From Pelagimonas phthalicica (GTDB lineage: Bacteria > Pseudomonadota > Alphaproteobacteria > Rhodobacterales > Rhodobacteraceae), in contig NZ_SOAP01000001.1 in NCBI RefSeq assembly GCF_004364805.1, forward strand, positions 248,001-312,000: a stretch of DNA of 64,000 nucleotides, in the 5' to 3' direction. The notes beneath the pieces are model-generated. The model was not told the origin of the DNA. It ran no database searches and saw only the letters and a list, made by a program, of their open reading frames with translations. Numbering within the stretch: the stretch's first letter is position 1; every line of letters starts with the position of its first letter. Made by a program: the position numbers and the translations under genes. Positions 18,194 to 26,709 of this stretch are shown in pieces.

Positions 18194-18382
18194 ATGGGTA
18201 TCAATACCGAACGCGAGATCGAGGCCAACCTTCAGATCGGCCCCACCGATCAGGGCATGGTGCGCCTGTTCATCTTTGCCGGCGACCTTGAGATCCCGAT
18301 GGATTTCGAACCAGACGAGGCCGAGGAAATCATCGAAGAGCTGCGCTCGGCCCTGGCCACCGCCCGCAAGGTGAAATCCTAA
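18194..18382 (+). CDS. DUF6324-type small protein
   Basis: 62 residues: MGINTEREIEANLQIGPTD and FEPDEAEEIIEELRSA. It is acidic and has no membrane segment. I recognise it as a conserved small Rhodobacterales protein (DUF6324 by memory). Function unknown. Twin palindromes follow 50 nt downstream. Confidence 0.75.
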   Translation: MGINTEREIEANLQIGPTDQGMVRLFIFAGDLEIPMDFEPDEAEEIIEELRSALATARKVKS

Positions 18383-18432
18383 GGCTTGTCATCAGTTGCG
18401 CGGGCAGGCCCTAACCTCTCGCGGCGAGCAAC

Positions 18433-18478
18433 CAAAATTTTTATCTAAAAATTTTGCAAATTCCGTCGACGGAATTTG
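18433..18478. terminator. Two abutting perfect palindromes (bidirectional terminator)
   Basis: 18433-18456 is CAAAATTTTT/AAAAATTTTG around ATCT. 18457-18478 is an uninterrupted 22-bp perfect palindrome with CGTCGACG at its centre. They touch each other between two convergent genes, so a bidirectional terminator is likely. The AT-rich first stem gives T-runs on both strands. Confidence 0.6.
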
Positions 18479-18493
18479 ACCAGACCGCCCCGG

Positions 18494-18991
18494 TCACTCC
18501 ACGCTCAACAGGCCCGATAGGCGCGGATCGCGCAGGGCGTGCAGACGGCGCGCGGCGTGAAAGGCAAATTTGCGCACCAGCTTGTTGCGCCGTGCCGCTG
18601 CCAGCTTGTCCTCGGGCCCCATGCGCAGGATCTCAGCGTCATAGCCATCGGCGATGATCAACCCCGTGCCCTCTGGCAAAAGATCAACGTCAAACTCCTG
18701 ATCCACCGCCCAGAAATAGCGGTCACACCAGGGCAGATATCCCTGCCATTTCTGATCGCTCATGAAATCGGCGCGGCTGGATTTGCACTCAACCACCCAA
18801 AGCTCGCCCTTGGCCCCCAGCGCCATCACATCCACGCGCAGCCCGCGATCCGGGACAAATTCCTCAATCGTTGCAAAGCCATGGCTGGCCAGATGCCGCG
18901 CCACCCCGCGGGCCAAAACCTGCCCCGGTTGCAACCCTTCGGTGCCCAATCCTTCTGATCCGCGCGAAATCATGCCCAAAACATCGAACAT
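18494..18991 (-). CDS. mmcB: MmcB-family DNA repair protein
   Basis: 165 residues. RGLRVDVMALGAKGELWVVECKSSRADF is the PDDEXK-like nuclease core (D..ECK) of the MmcB family. MmcB belongs to the SOS-linked mismatch/crosslink repair genes of alphaproteobacteria. The full length fits the family. Monocistronic, with its end near the twin palindromes. Confidence 0.85.
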   Translation of the reverse strand: MFDVLGMISRGSEGLGTEGLQPGQVLARGVARHLASHGFATIEEFVPDRGLRVDVMALGAKGELWVVECKSSRADFMSDQKWQGYLPWCDRYFWAVDQEFDVDLLPEGTGLIIADGYDAEILRMGPEDKLAAARRNKLVRKFAFHAARRLHALRDPRLSGLLSVE

Positions 18992-19068
18992 TTCGTGAAC
19001 AAATGCAAGCCACCTTTCCCAGCCCCAAATCTGGGCTACAGTCCTCGCAACGAACAGGAGAGGACAAG

Positions 19069-20421
19069 ATGAGCGATCCCCATCTCACCCGGGCCGAGGC
19101 CCGTGGTGTGCGTTATTCGCGTGAGCTGGAAACCCATTTGACCTGGCTCGATACGTTTTCCGGCACAGCGCTTGGCGTTCTCGCCACCGCCTCGGGCATC
19201 TATACCTATCTCGGCGTCTCGTCTCTGTTGGATGAAAACGGGGCCATGTCGGTCTTTGCCGCCATCGCCTATTCGGTCGCCGTTTCTGTGGGTATTTTTG
19301 TCTTTTGGTCTTACCTTTTGCGGCTGTTTCCTGCGGTGCGCACGGCCCGTGCCCGCGCCGGACTCTTGGCGGCGATGGGGCTCGGCAGCCTTGCCATTGT
19401 CGCCATGTCGTCGTGGTTGAACGCCGCCGCGCTGGCCGGCTCTGCCGCCGTCGAACAGCACCTTGCCGAAACCGTGCAAGATTACCAAACCGCATTGGAA
19501 CGCGCCCACGAAATCGCCCTGTCGGGTCAGGCGTTGCAACGCGATGTCGCCCGCACCCGGCAAGGGTTCGAGGATCTCTCGGAACAAGAGGCCGAGGGCA
19601 CCCTGTCCGGTCTCGCTGGACGCGGGGCGGTGTTCCGCGTCTTGCGTCAGAAATCCGCCGAGCTTTCGGCGCTCGAGCAACAGATCGCCGCGCAAACCCC
19701 GCTGGTCGAGGCCACCTTTACCGAAGGCAACACCATCCTGTCACGGATGCGCGCCCTTACTGTCGAACCCGGCAATGTCGAGGCGCGCTCGGTCGAGTTT
19801 TCCGAGGCCGCCGTGCGCCTGCAAGGGTTGATCACCCGGTTGCGCCAGCTGTCGGTTGCCACACTCGTGGAACGTGCCGCCCAAGACCTCGCCGCCTCTG
19901 TTGTCCTGCCCGAACTTGACGGGCGCACAGCGGCGGATCGCAATGATCAGGCCTCCACCATCACCTCGGTGCTGGATGTTCTGGCCGCCCGCGCCAATAC
20001 GCTGGAAAAGGCGGCACAATCGGTGTCATCCCAAACCGCGCCGGTCGATGTCACCTATACACCGCTTTCGGCAGCGGATGCGGTCATTCTATATGCGCGC
20101 AATTTCGTGCCCTCCTGGGCCGGGGCCATCGCCATTGACCTGCTGCCCGCCGTGCTGGTCTTTATCCTTGCCGTGACCCAAAGCGCCATTCGCGCGGGGC
20201 GCGAGGGGGCCGGAGTCGAAGACACGCTGACCCTGGCCGAGCTGCGCGCCGCCGTCACCGCTTTGCGCGATGTCGAGGGGGTGCTTGACGCCCCAGCCCA
20301 GCCGCCAGCCCCCGCCGCACAGCCCGCCCCAGAACCACCCACGCCCCTGCATGACACCGACAAATCCGACCACCTTCAGCCGGTCGAGAGCACAGACAGC
20401 AAGGCCGGGGGCGGTTCATGA
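19069..20421 (+). CDS. Membrane protein with long coiled coil
   Basis: 450 residues. The start is fixed by a CAGGAGAGGACAAG ribosome site. Three N-terminal membrane segments (about 33-55, 62-86, 95-118) are followed by an Ala/Glu/Gln-rich helical stretch (about 120-330) predicted as coiled coil. A fourth membrane segment lies near 345-370, and then a Pro/Ala-rich tail. I do not recognise a family. It overlaps the next gene by ATGA, so the two proteins probably act together. Confidence 0.7.
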   Translation: MSDPHLTRAEARGVRYSRELETHLTWLDTFSGTALGVLATASGIYTYLGVSSLLDENGAMSVFAAIAYSVAVSVGIFVFWSYLLRLFPAVRTARARAGLLAAMGLGSLAIVAMSSWLNAAALAGSAAVEQHLAETVQDYQTALERAHEIALSGQALQRDVARTRQGFEDLSEQEAEGTLSGLAGRGAVFRVLRQKSAELSALEQQIAAQTPLVEATFTEGNTILSRMRALTVEPGNVEARSVEFSEAAVRLQGLITRLRQLSVATLVERAAQDLAASVVLPELDGRTAADRNDQASTITSVLDVLAARANTLEKAAQSVSSQTAPVDVTYTPLSAADAVILYARNFVPSWAGAIAIDLLPAVLVFILAVTQSAIRAGREGAGVEDTLTLAELRAAVTALRDVEGVLDAPAQPPAPAAQPAPEPPTPLHDTDKSDHLQPVESTDSKAGGGS

Positions 20422-21161
20422 ACCCCCGCGCCGTGGCCCGCACCATGATGGCGGTTCTGATCTTTCAACTGGGTATCGGCGCGCTTTTGGTGCTGGGGGA
20501 TATTCAGGGCAACGGGCTGCCTTTGCCCAGCTTCGCCCCGGACGCGCCGCGCCTCAGCCAACCCGTGCGCCCCGGCGATCAACGCCGCCAATTCCGCCCG
20601 CAAGAAGACAATCCGCAGGTCCAGCCGGTGCGCGACCCCGGCCAATTGCCCGACCGCCTGACCTTGACCTTCGAAGACGGCACCTATCGCCTCGAAGGCA
20701 TGATCGCCCCCGGCGATGCCCCGCGCCTGATTGCCCAGATCGACCGCTCAGACCCGCCGGTCAACGAGTTGATCCTGCAAAGCCCCGGCGGCTCGGTCCG
20801 CGACGCCCTGGATCTTGGCCGCCACTTGCGCGCCGCCTCAATCGCGACCCGCATCCTGTCAGGCGAATATTGCTATTCCGCCTGCCCCTACCTGTTCTCT
20901 GGCGGTGCAAAACGCTTTGCCTCCCCATCCGCGTCAATCGGGGTGCATCAGCACGACTTTGACAAAAACACCTACCTGCCCGCCTTTATCGCCATCGAAG
21001 ATATTCAGCGCGGCCAGGGCGATGTCATGGCTTACCTGCATGATATGGGCATAAACCCCCTGATCATGCGCCACGCCTTGGCCACGCCAGCGGATGAAAT
21101 CTATATCCTGCTGCCCGAACAGGTCGAAGAATACGGTCTCACCACCGAAACGCCGTCCTGA
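20418..21161 (+). CDS. ClpP/crotonase-fold membrane-anchored protein (COG3904-like)
   Basis: 247 residues. One N-terminal membrane anchor (about 8-27), a Pro/Gln-rich linker, then a ClpP-like core: NELILQSPGGSVRDALDLGR, EYCYSACPYLFSGG and SIGVHQHD. The SPGG and YSACPYLFSGG motifs correspond to the oxyanion loop and serine elbow of periplasmic ClpP-like proteins. Proteolysis is possible but unproven. Coupled to the upstream coiled-coil protein. Confidence 0.75.
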   Translation: MNPRAVARTMMAVLIFQLGIGALLVLGDIQGNGLPLPSFAPDAPRLSQPVRPGDQRRQFRPQEDNPQVQPVRDPGQLPDRLTLTFEDGTYRLEGMIAPGDAPRLIAQIDRSDPPVNELILQSPGGSVRDALDLGRHLRAASIATRILSGEYCYSACPYLFSGGAKRFASPSASIGVHQHDFDKNTYLPAFIAIEDIQRGQGDVMAYLHDMGINPLIMRHALATPADEIYILLPEQVEEYGLTTETPS

Positions 21162-21189
21162 CCCAAAGGCCAGGACGGCCATGTATCGC

Positions 21190-21540
21190 TCATTCGCGCG
21201 CCTTGCTCCCCAAAGCCTCTTTCAATTCTTCGGGATCCATTTCGAGATACTTGGCCGAGAGCTCAAGTGAATCCCCGCCCCCTTCCATTGCGGCTCCTTT
21301 GGGTTTGTTCTGAACGCAATCAGGCGGGTTCCGTCCGGGTGTCCGGCAAAACAGCTTGGGTTTGAACTGCGAAAAATGTCTGTTTGCCTGACAAATTGGC
21401 CCCGTCGCCCGGACACAAAACTCGGTGCCCTTTTGTGGTGATTTCAGGATGCAACAATCCCCGGCAAGGGCCGTTTGGGGGGCACTGACAAACCCCGTGA
21501 CTGATAAAACAAAAGCGGCAGTCATCGTCCGAATAGTCAT
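21190..21540 (-). CDS. Secreted cysteine-rich hypothetical protein
   Basis: 116 residues with a signal peptide ending ALA-G near residue 27. The mature part has six cysteines (CC, then GTEFCVRA, PICQAN, LFCRTP, PDCVQN), compatible with three disulfides in the periplasm. The tail is acidic and helical. No family recognised. Confidence 0.65.
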   Translation of the reverse strand: MTIRTMTAAFVLSVTGFVSAPQTALAGDCCILKSPQKGTEFCVRATGPICQANRHFSQFKPKLFCRTPGRNPPDCVQNKPKGAAMEGGGDSLELSAKYLEMDPEELKEALGSKARE

Positions 21541-21710
21541 ATTTCGTCTCCCATAAAAATGCGGCGCTGAAAATTTGATGCGCCACAGACAGGCTGCGAA
21601 ATTCCGGGCAACCGATCAAGAATTGCAGGGCCAATTGAGGGCTGACCTGACAGAATTGCCATGGACCAGGACAGCCCGGCGCAAAACAATCCGACACGCC
21701 CACTTGACGA

Positions 21711-21741
21711 GATACCAAAAGGTATCCATAAATAGGATACC
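21711..21741. promoter_or_regulatory. Candidate ArsR operator upstream of cupin-arsR-SRPBCC operon
   Basis: Three copies of a GGTATCC half-site in alternating direction: GATACC-AAAA-GGTATCC-ATAAATA-GGATACC. This gives two overlapping dyads 29 nt before the first gene. The operon encodes an ArsR-family repressor, so autoregulation is likely. Confidence 0.55.
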
Positions 21742-21769
21742 AAATGGAATCATTTTAGCCGAGGCCCCC

Positions 21770-22183
21770 ATGCTCCGCCCCCTGTTAACCTGTCTCACAC
21801 TCCTGCCAACCTTTGCGCAGGCCGAGATCACCCTTGTCCCGCCCGCCGCACTCGACTGGGAAAAAACACCCGAAGGCGTCGCCTTTGCCCCGCTGCGCGG
21901 CGACCGGATGCGCGATCCCTATTTTGCCATGGTGCGCCTGCCCGCCGGATTGCAAAGCCCGCCGCACACCAAATCCGCCACCATGATCGGGCTGATGGTC
22001 TCGGGCGAAATGACCCATGTTCTCGCCGGGCAAGACCCGCACTCCGCCCCCCCAATCGGCCCGGGCGGGTATTACGAGATCCCGGCCAATCTGGCGCATG
22101 TCTCCTCTTGCGTCTCTGAAACGCCTTGCGTAACCCTGCTCTATCAGGACGGCGCGTTTGATTTTCTGCCGGTGACACCATGA
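21770..22183 (+). CDS. Exported cupin-like protein
   Basis: 137 residues from MLRPLLTCLTLL, which is a signal peptide cleaved after AQA. The rest is a small beta-barrel: LPAGLQSPPHTKSATMIGLMVSGEM and GGYYEIPANLAHVSSC are cupin-like motifs of the DUF4437/ChrR type. The possible metal ligands include His in SPPHTK and in LAHVS. First gene of a three-gene ATGA-linked operon. Confidence 0.7.
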   Translation: MLRPLLTCLTLLPTFAQAEITLVPPAALDWEKTPEGVAFAPLRGDRMRDPYFAMVRLPAGLQSPPHTKSATMIGLMVSGEMTHVLAGQDPHSAPPIGPGGYYEIPANLAHVSSCVSETPCVTLLYQDGAFDFLPVTP

Positions 22184-22527
22184 GCGCCGCACCCGATCTG
22201 CAACCCGCCTTTCGCGCCCTGGCCGATCCCACCCGCCGCGACATTCTCAAACGTCTCAGCGCGCGGGAAATGACCCTGGCCGAAATCACCGCCCATTGCG
22301 ACATGACACGCGCCGCCGTCAAAAAGCACCTCGTCGTGCTACAAGACGGCAACCTGATCCAGATGCGGCGCTCGGGGCGCGAAACGCTGTCATCGCTGAA
22401 TGCTGACGCGCTGAAACCCGTCGTCAACTGGCTCACCTATTTCGAAAGCTTCTGGGACACCCATCTGGGCGCGTTGCACGACACGTTATCAGATTTGAAA
22501 GACACCGAATTGGAGGACAAAGAATGA
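22180..22527 (+). CDS. ArsR-family repressor
   Basis: 115 residues. The winged helix reads FRALADPTRRDILKRLSAREMTLAEITAHCDMTRAAVKKHLVVLQ. It lacks the CxC metal site of classic ArsR. The RRSGRETLSSLNADALKPVVNWL tail is typical of the group paired with AHSA1/SRPBCC proteins. Overlaps both neighbours by ATGA. Confidence 0.88.
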   Translation: MSAAPDLQPAFRALADPTRRDILKRLSAREMTLAEITAHCDMTRAAVKKHLVVLQDGNLIQMRRSGRETLSSLNADALKPVVNWLTYFESFWDTHLGALHDTLSDLKDTELEDKE

Positions 22528-23363
22528 CCCTGACCATCCGCAAAACCGTATTCCTGCCCGCCGCCCCGGCCATCGTCTGGGATCACCTGACCAAGGCCGA
22601 TCTGATGGGCAAATGGTTCCACCCCGCTGCCGAGGATCTGGCCGAGGGCCAGCCCTATACGCTGCTCTCAGCGGCAGATGGCGAACGTATGTGTTGGGGC
22701 GAGGTCGAAAAGGCCACCCCGCACGAACATATGCGCTGGAGCTTTACCGTCGGACCGATGCAGGGCGTCATGTCCACCGTGGACTGGCGGCTCGCCCCCG
22801 CGCCCGGCGGAACCGAACTGACGCTGGAACATTCCGGCCTGCCCGAAAATGGCGAAGGCTATGGGCTCGTCCTGGCGCTCGACAAGGGGTGGCATGGCTT
22901 CTTGGGTAATTTCCACGCCATGGGCGACGATTACACCGCCACCATCCGCACCCCGGCCTCGGTCGAGGCCGCGCAAAAGGCGATCTTTGACGAGATGCAT
23001 ATCTGGTGGTCAACCCGTGTCGAAAAGACCGAGCGCGGCGCGACAATCCATTTCGGCAACTCCCATGTCAGTTTCGACTTTGCCATGCGCGACGGCACCT
23101 ATGTCTGGACCTGCCGCGAGGCCAATATGATCATCGAGGATGTGGCCGACGCCACCGAATGGCAGGGCACATCGCTGATCTGGCAAATCCTGCCCGATGG
23201 CGACGGGTCGCGCATTACCCTGTCCCATCTCGGCCTCACACCGAGCTTGGACTGCCACGATGTCTGCACCCGTGGCTGGCAACATTTCTTTGAAAACTCA
23301 CTTTTGGCGCATCTTTCCGGAGAAACTGCCACTCCAGAAACCCGAGAGCCCTTGTCTGCCTAG
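22524..23363 (+). CDS. Tandem SRPBCC (AHSA1-like) protein
   Basis: 279 residues with two START-like halves. The first opens IRKTVFLPAAPAIVWDHLTKADLMGKWF and is a complete AHSA1 domain to about residue 140. The second (about 150-262) matches the Rhodobacteraceae SRPBCC pattern TSLIWQILPDGDGSRITLSHLGLTP. A hydrophobic ligand is likely but unknown. ArsR-SRPBCC pairs are a common module. Confidence 0.85.
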   Translation: MTLTIRKTVFLPAAPAIVWDHLTKADLMGKWFHPAAEDLAEGQPYTLLSAADGERMCWGEVEKATPHEHMRWSFTVGPMQGVMSTVDWRLAPAPGGTELTLEHSGLPENGEGYGLVLALDKGWHGFLGNFHAMGDDYTATIRTPASVEAAQKAIFDEMHIWWSTRVEKTERGATIHFGNSHVSFDFAMRDGTYVWTCREANMIIEDVADATEWQGTSLIWQILPDGDGSRITLSHLGLTPSLDCHDVCTRGWQHFFENSLLAHLSGETATPETREPLSA

Positions 23364-23865
23364 GCCCACTCGCCTATGTCAGTCGCTGGCGGGGGTCTGC
23401 GCTTTGCGTGAACGGGTACATTCCGGTGGCCTTAAGCAAATCCGAGGGGGCTGGCTCTGTCGTAGCCGTGGCTTCGTTACCTGGCGCCCACCTGTATATA
23501 CAGGTCCTCGGGAATGCGTTCACCCACACGGAAGATGTGGTCCCCGCCGCAAAAAACCCTGATTTTTTTGCGGCGCGTAGGCAAGGACATGTTTTTCAAA
23601 GAAAAACGTGTCGGCTTACCCAGCGAGGCTCTTGTCCAGGCTCCTTCAAATTTCTCCGAAAATTTGCGGCGCGTATAGCGTTTCGATTTCAGCATATAAA
23701 AGCATTGCTTCACGCGTTGAAATCTCTGATTTCAGGCAGCGTTAAGCAATCCATTTCTAATCGACAACGCTTTGAACAAGGACATGTTTTTCATAGAAAA
23801 ACGTGTCAGCCTACTCCGTGAGGCTCTTACCTCATCACTTCCCCAAAAAGCCGCTGCTTTGCAGC
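23364..23865. other. Non-coding region with direct repeat and hairpins
   Basis: No credible gene. A 33-bp direct repeat with few differences occurs at 23582-23614 and 23777-23810 (CAAGGACATGTTTTTC then GAAAAACGTGTC). Each copy could begin a very short frame, but nothing supports expression. A strong hairpin at 23546-23574 pairs GCCGCAAAAAA with TTTTTTGCGGC. A smaller one lies near 23718-23737 (TTGAAATC/GATTTCAG). Confidence 0.6.
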
Positions 23866-23926
23866 CCCCCTTGCGCCTGCAAGACCACGCGAACCAGTGG
23901 CGTCAAATCAATGCATCCTGCCCCTA
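23866..23926. repeat. Internally deleted MITE copy (right end)
   Basis: AGCCGCTGCTTTGCAGC and CCAGTGGCGTCAAATC...CATCCTGCCCCTA match the middle and right end of the 43172 element, with the part between deleted. The terminal TA (23925-23926) lies in the TAG stop of the adjacent LysR gene. Confidence 0.7.
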
Positions 23927-24775
23927 AGCCACCGCCGTCATGCCCTGACGCAAGTAGCTGCTCAGCGTGTCCACCATCTGCGTTTTGCCACTACCGGTAT
24001 AGAGGTTGATCTGCTGTGTCCCAAGATCGGGCAGTGCATTGCCATTCTCGATCTGCTCCAGATGCGGTGGCGCGTGGCCTTCCAGCTTGGTTGTGATCGC
24101 CAGATCGGCACTGACTGTTGCATCAATCGTGACATCACTGTCGGAATCCACCGCCAGTTCCCAGTCGATCCCCGCCTCGTCCAGGCGCTTTAACGTGTCT
24201 TCACGGAACACGCAGCGGCGGCAAAAGGCCACCCTCAGGGGCCGCGCCTTCCACATCTGCCCATCCGGTGCGCCAATCCAGCGCAGGGGCACCTCGGCCA
24301 GGGTTTCGCCACCGCGCTCAACCCCGGTTTCCGTGGTCAGGATCACATCAACTTCCCCTTTCGAAAAACTCTCCTTCAAGGTCTTTGTAAACGACGTGAT
24401 CAATTGCACCCGCACCCTCGGATGCGTGCGACCCATGCGATGCAGAACCTGCGGGATCACCGGATAGACGATGTCTTCGGGCACGCCCAAAACAATATCC
24501 CCTTCCCAATTCTGATCGGTCAGCTTGGCATAAGCCTCATCGTTCAGATCCACGATGCGCTGCGCATAGGTCAACAGCTGCGCCCCGGCCGGTGTCAGTG
24601 TCACGCCGCGCCCGGATCGATCCAGCAATTGCAGGTTCAGCGTTTCTTCCAACCGTTTGAGCTGCATGGACACCGCCGATTGCGTCAGATTGAGAAACCC
24701 GGCAGCGCGCGTCACGCCGCCCGCATTAGCCACCGCCATGAATGACCGCAGTGTTGTGATGTCGAGATTGCGCAT
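23924..24775 (-). CDS. LysR-family transcriptional regulator
   Basis: 283 residues. The N-terminal domain LDITTLRSFMAVANAGGVTRAAGFLNLTQSAVSMQLKRLE is clear, and the effector domain starts GDIVLGVPEDIVYPVIPQVL. It resembles LrhA/HexA-like members. Divergent from a DUF1127 gene 125 nt away; alphaproteobacterial pairs of this kind are common and the regulator may control it. The stop codon is formed at the edge of the MITE fragment. Confidence 0.87.
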   Translation of the reverse strand: MRNLDITTLRSFMAVANAGGVTRAAGFLNLTQSAVSMQLKRLEETLNLQLLDRSGRGVTLTPAGAQLLTYAQRIVDLNDEAYAKLTDQNWEGDIVLGVPEDIVYPVIPQVLHRMGRTHPRVRVQLITSFTKTLKESFSKGEVDVILTTETGVERGGETLAEVPLRWIGAPDGQMWKARPLRVAFCRRCVFREDTLKRLDEAGIDWELAVDSDSDVTIDATVSADLAITTKLEGHAPPHLEQIENGNALPDLGTQQINLYTGSGKTQMVDTLSSYLRQGMTAVA

Positions 24776-24812
24776 TGATCACAGACCTTGATGGATGACG
24801 TCAAAAACATTC

Positions 24813-24828
24813 GTTTCACAAATGAAAC
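24813..24828. promoter_or_regulatory. Candidate LysR operator
   Basis: GTTTCACAAATGAAAC, a 6-4-6 inverted repeat that contains the T-N11-A type core, in the gap between the divergent LysR and DUF1127 genes. Confidence 0.5.
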
Positions 24829-24900
24829 ACAAGAGGCCATATCCATCAACAGGAAAAATACGAAAACGCAAATCCATCACAAATCTTGAAGGAGACCATC

Positions 24901-25107
24901 ATGATCCGTGTTGCAACCCGCTACGCTCCCTCTGTTTCCCTGCGTCCCCTGACCATGATGCAGAACTGGATGGCCCTGTCCCACCAGCGCAAGTCCCTGT
25001 CAGAGCTGGATGATACCATGCTCAGCGATATTGGCCTGACCCCGGACCAGGCCCAGGCCGAAGCATCGCGCCCCTTCTGGGATGCGCCGAACCACTGGCT
25101 GAAATAA
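24901..25107 (+). CDS. DUF1127 small protein
   Basis: 68 residues. The start at 24901 has an AAGGAG site 7 nt upstream. The C-terminal half carries the DUF1127 pattern: RKSLSELDDTMLSDIGLTPDQAQAEASRPFWDAP. In alphaproteobacteria such arginine-rich small proteins act in RNA or nutrient regulation; its exact job here is unknown. Confidence 0.88.
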   Translation: MIRVATRYAPSVSLRPLTMMQNWMALSHQRKSLSELDDTMLSDIGLTPDQAQAEASRPFWDAPNHWLK

Positions 25108-25159
25108 AACGCCAGACGCCTGGAACCGAAATCCGCAACTTAGACAACTAGCAACCACG

Positions 25160-25312
25160 CAGGTTCGCGCCCGGCACCGAGGGTGGGCGCGTCTAACCTT
25201 GGCAACTGGGTGGTGGTATCAGAAAACTGTGCATCTTGTTGAAACGTTGGGACGAATTCGCGCCCGCCCAGGGGGGCGGGGTCGGGCGCGAACCGGATCG
25301 CAAGCGATCCGG
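25160..25312 (-). repeat. Composite hairpin repeat (REP/BIME-like), copy 1
   Basis: Read on the minus strand: hairpin CCGGATCGC/GCGATCCGG, then TTCGCGCCCG ... CGGGCGCGAA, a spacer of about 70-80 nt, then CCCACCCTCGG with CCGGGCGCG. The same order occurs at 28878 and 38842. Some stem positions differ between copies by paired changes. Confidence 0.75.
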
Positions 25313-25352
25313 GGACATTTCCTGTTTGATAAGAGTTTCGGCTCCATGTGAC

Positions 25353-25663
25353 TAAGGTCAGGATGCATTGAATTGGCACCACTGGTTTACCTGACCTTGC
25401 ACCAGACACAGCATATCAGCACAGAAATACCGGTTGTCTCTTCAGGCGATGCAACGCAGCTCAGGGGTAAGACAAACCAAATCCGTCGCTCCAGAGGTGC
25501 GCCATTTTATTTGTCTCCCCTTTGAGGAGACAGACGCAGGAAGCGTTGCAAAGCAGCGGCTTTGAGCGCTCGAAATTGCCCCTGCCAGTTCATGCGCATC
25601 AAAAGCCCCTGCTTTATTGCTCTTCCTGCGCTAGTGGCTTCAAATCAATGCATCTTGCCCCTA
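25353..25663 (+). repeat. IS630-like MITE, 311 bp, copy A
   Basis: Flanked by TA. The left end reads AGGTCAGGATGCATTG and the right end CAATGCATCTTGCCCC, with about 31-bp imperfect terminal inverted repeats ending near CCACTGG/TAGTGGC. The interior carries TTTACCTGA and GCAAAGCAGCGGCTTT segments shared with copies at 33686 and 43172. No coding capacity. TA duplication points to an IS630/Tc1-type transposase acting in trans. Confidence 0.8.
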
Positions 25664-25802
25664 AGTTTCCAGATATCTTTACGGATGTGGTACGGAATTC
25701 CTTGAAAAATCCGCCCACATCCCCAATATCTGAGCCATATCCGACGCGATCCCGCGTCGCCATGCGGTTCCCGCATGTACGGTTTCTTTGACGGAGGCTT
25801 TT

Positions 25803-26585
25803 ATGGCTGAATACGACACGGTCCGTTCCGCAGGCATTGGTGCCCGCGCGGCCGCGATCGATGAAGGGCTTCGCGCCCATATGAACAAAGTGTACAGCAC
25901 CATGTCGATCGGCATGCTGATCACTTTTGCTGCGGCCTGGGCAATTGCAAGCCTGGCAACCACCACAGATATCAATGCCGCCGAAGGCATGGTGCATGAA
26001 GGCACCTATCTGACCGGTCTGGGCATGGCGATCTATGCCAGCCCGCTGAAATGGGTGATCATGTTTGCCCCGCTGGCCTTTGTCTTCTTTGGCTTTGGTG
26101 CGGCGATGAACCGTCTCTCCGCCGCCGGCGTTCAGCTGACCTTCTTTGCCTTCGCGGCTTTGATGGGGCTGTCGATCAGCTCGATCTTCCTGATCTATAC
26201 CGGCTTCTCGGTCATTCAGGTCTTCCTGATCACAGCGATCTCCTTTGCTGGCCTGTCCCTGTGGGGCTACACCACCAAGAAAGACATCTCCGGTTGGGGG
26301 TCTTTCCTGATCATGGGTGTGATCGGCCTGATCGTGGCGTCGATCATCAACATCTTCCTGGGCTCGGGCGTCATGCAACTGGCGATTTCGGTTCTGGGTG
26401 TGCTGATCTTTGCCGGTCTGACCGCTTATGACACGCAAAACATCAAGAACACCTATATCGCCCATGCTCAGCATGGCGATCAGGAATGGCTGGCCAAGGC
26501 AGCGATCAGCGGTGCGCTGAACCTGTATCTGGACTTCATCAACATGTTCATGTTCCTGCTGCAACTGCTGGGCGACCGCGAATAA
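25803..26585 (+). CDS. Bax inhibitor-1/YccA family membrane protein
   Basis: 260 residues from MAEYDTVRSAG, with a GACGGAGG ribosome site. Seven membrane segments. The C-terminal TAYDTQNIKNTY and ALNLYLDFINMFMFLLQLLG are BI-1 hallmarks, including the acidic residues of the pH-sensing di-aspartyl site. An inner-membrane, possibly Ca2+-leak, protein. Confidence 0.92.
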   Translation: MAEYDTVRSAGIGARAAAIDEGLRAHMNKVYSTMSIGMLITFAAAWAIASLATTTDINAAEGMVHEGTYLTGLGMAIYASPLKWVIMFAPLAFVFFGFGAAMNRLSAAGVQLTFFAFAALMGLSISSIFLIYTGFSVIQVFLITAISFAGLSLWGYTTKKDISGWGSFLIMGVIGLIVASIINIFLGSGVMQLAISVLGVLIFAGLTAYDTQNIKNTYIAHAQHGDQEWLAKAAISGALNLYLDFINMFMFLLQLLGDRE

Positions 26586-26610
26586 GCGCGCCTGTCACGA
26601 CGACATAACA

Positions 26611-26645
26611 AAGGGCCGGTCACAACGACCGGCCCTTTTGTTTTG
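26611..26645 (+). terminator. Rho-independent terminator of the BI-1 gene
   Basis: Perfect 11-bp stem AAGGGCCGGTC/GACCGGCCCTT with loop ACAAC, followed by TTGTTTTG. Lies 25 nt after the stop. Confidence 0.9.
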
Positions 26646-26709
26646 TGCAACGAAAACCCTGCGTTTTGGTACTGCGTTAAAAAGCGCACCGTTAGGACGT
26701 ACCGCGTCT

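Noticed and set aside
18871-19068. Longer start for the coiled-coil membrane protein
   Set aside because: It would overlap mmcB on the other strand and lacks a ribosome site; the 19069 ATG has a strong one.
23408-23821. 137-codon plus-strand frame in the repeat stretch
   Set aside because: No ribosome site, no family pattern, and the sequence consists of repeats and hairpins.
25614-26564. 316-codon minus-strand frame rich in His, Asp and Gln
   Set aside because: Opposite the BI-1 gene and running into the MITE; low-complexity composition is the complement of membrane codons.
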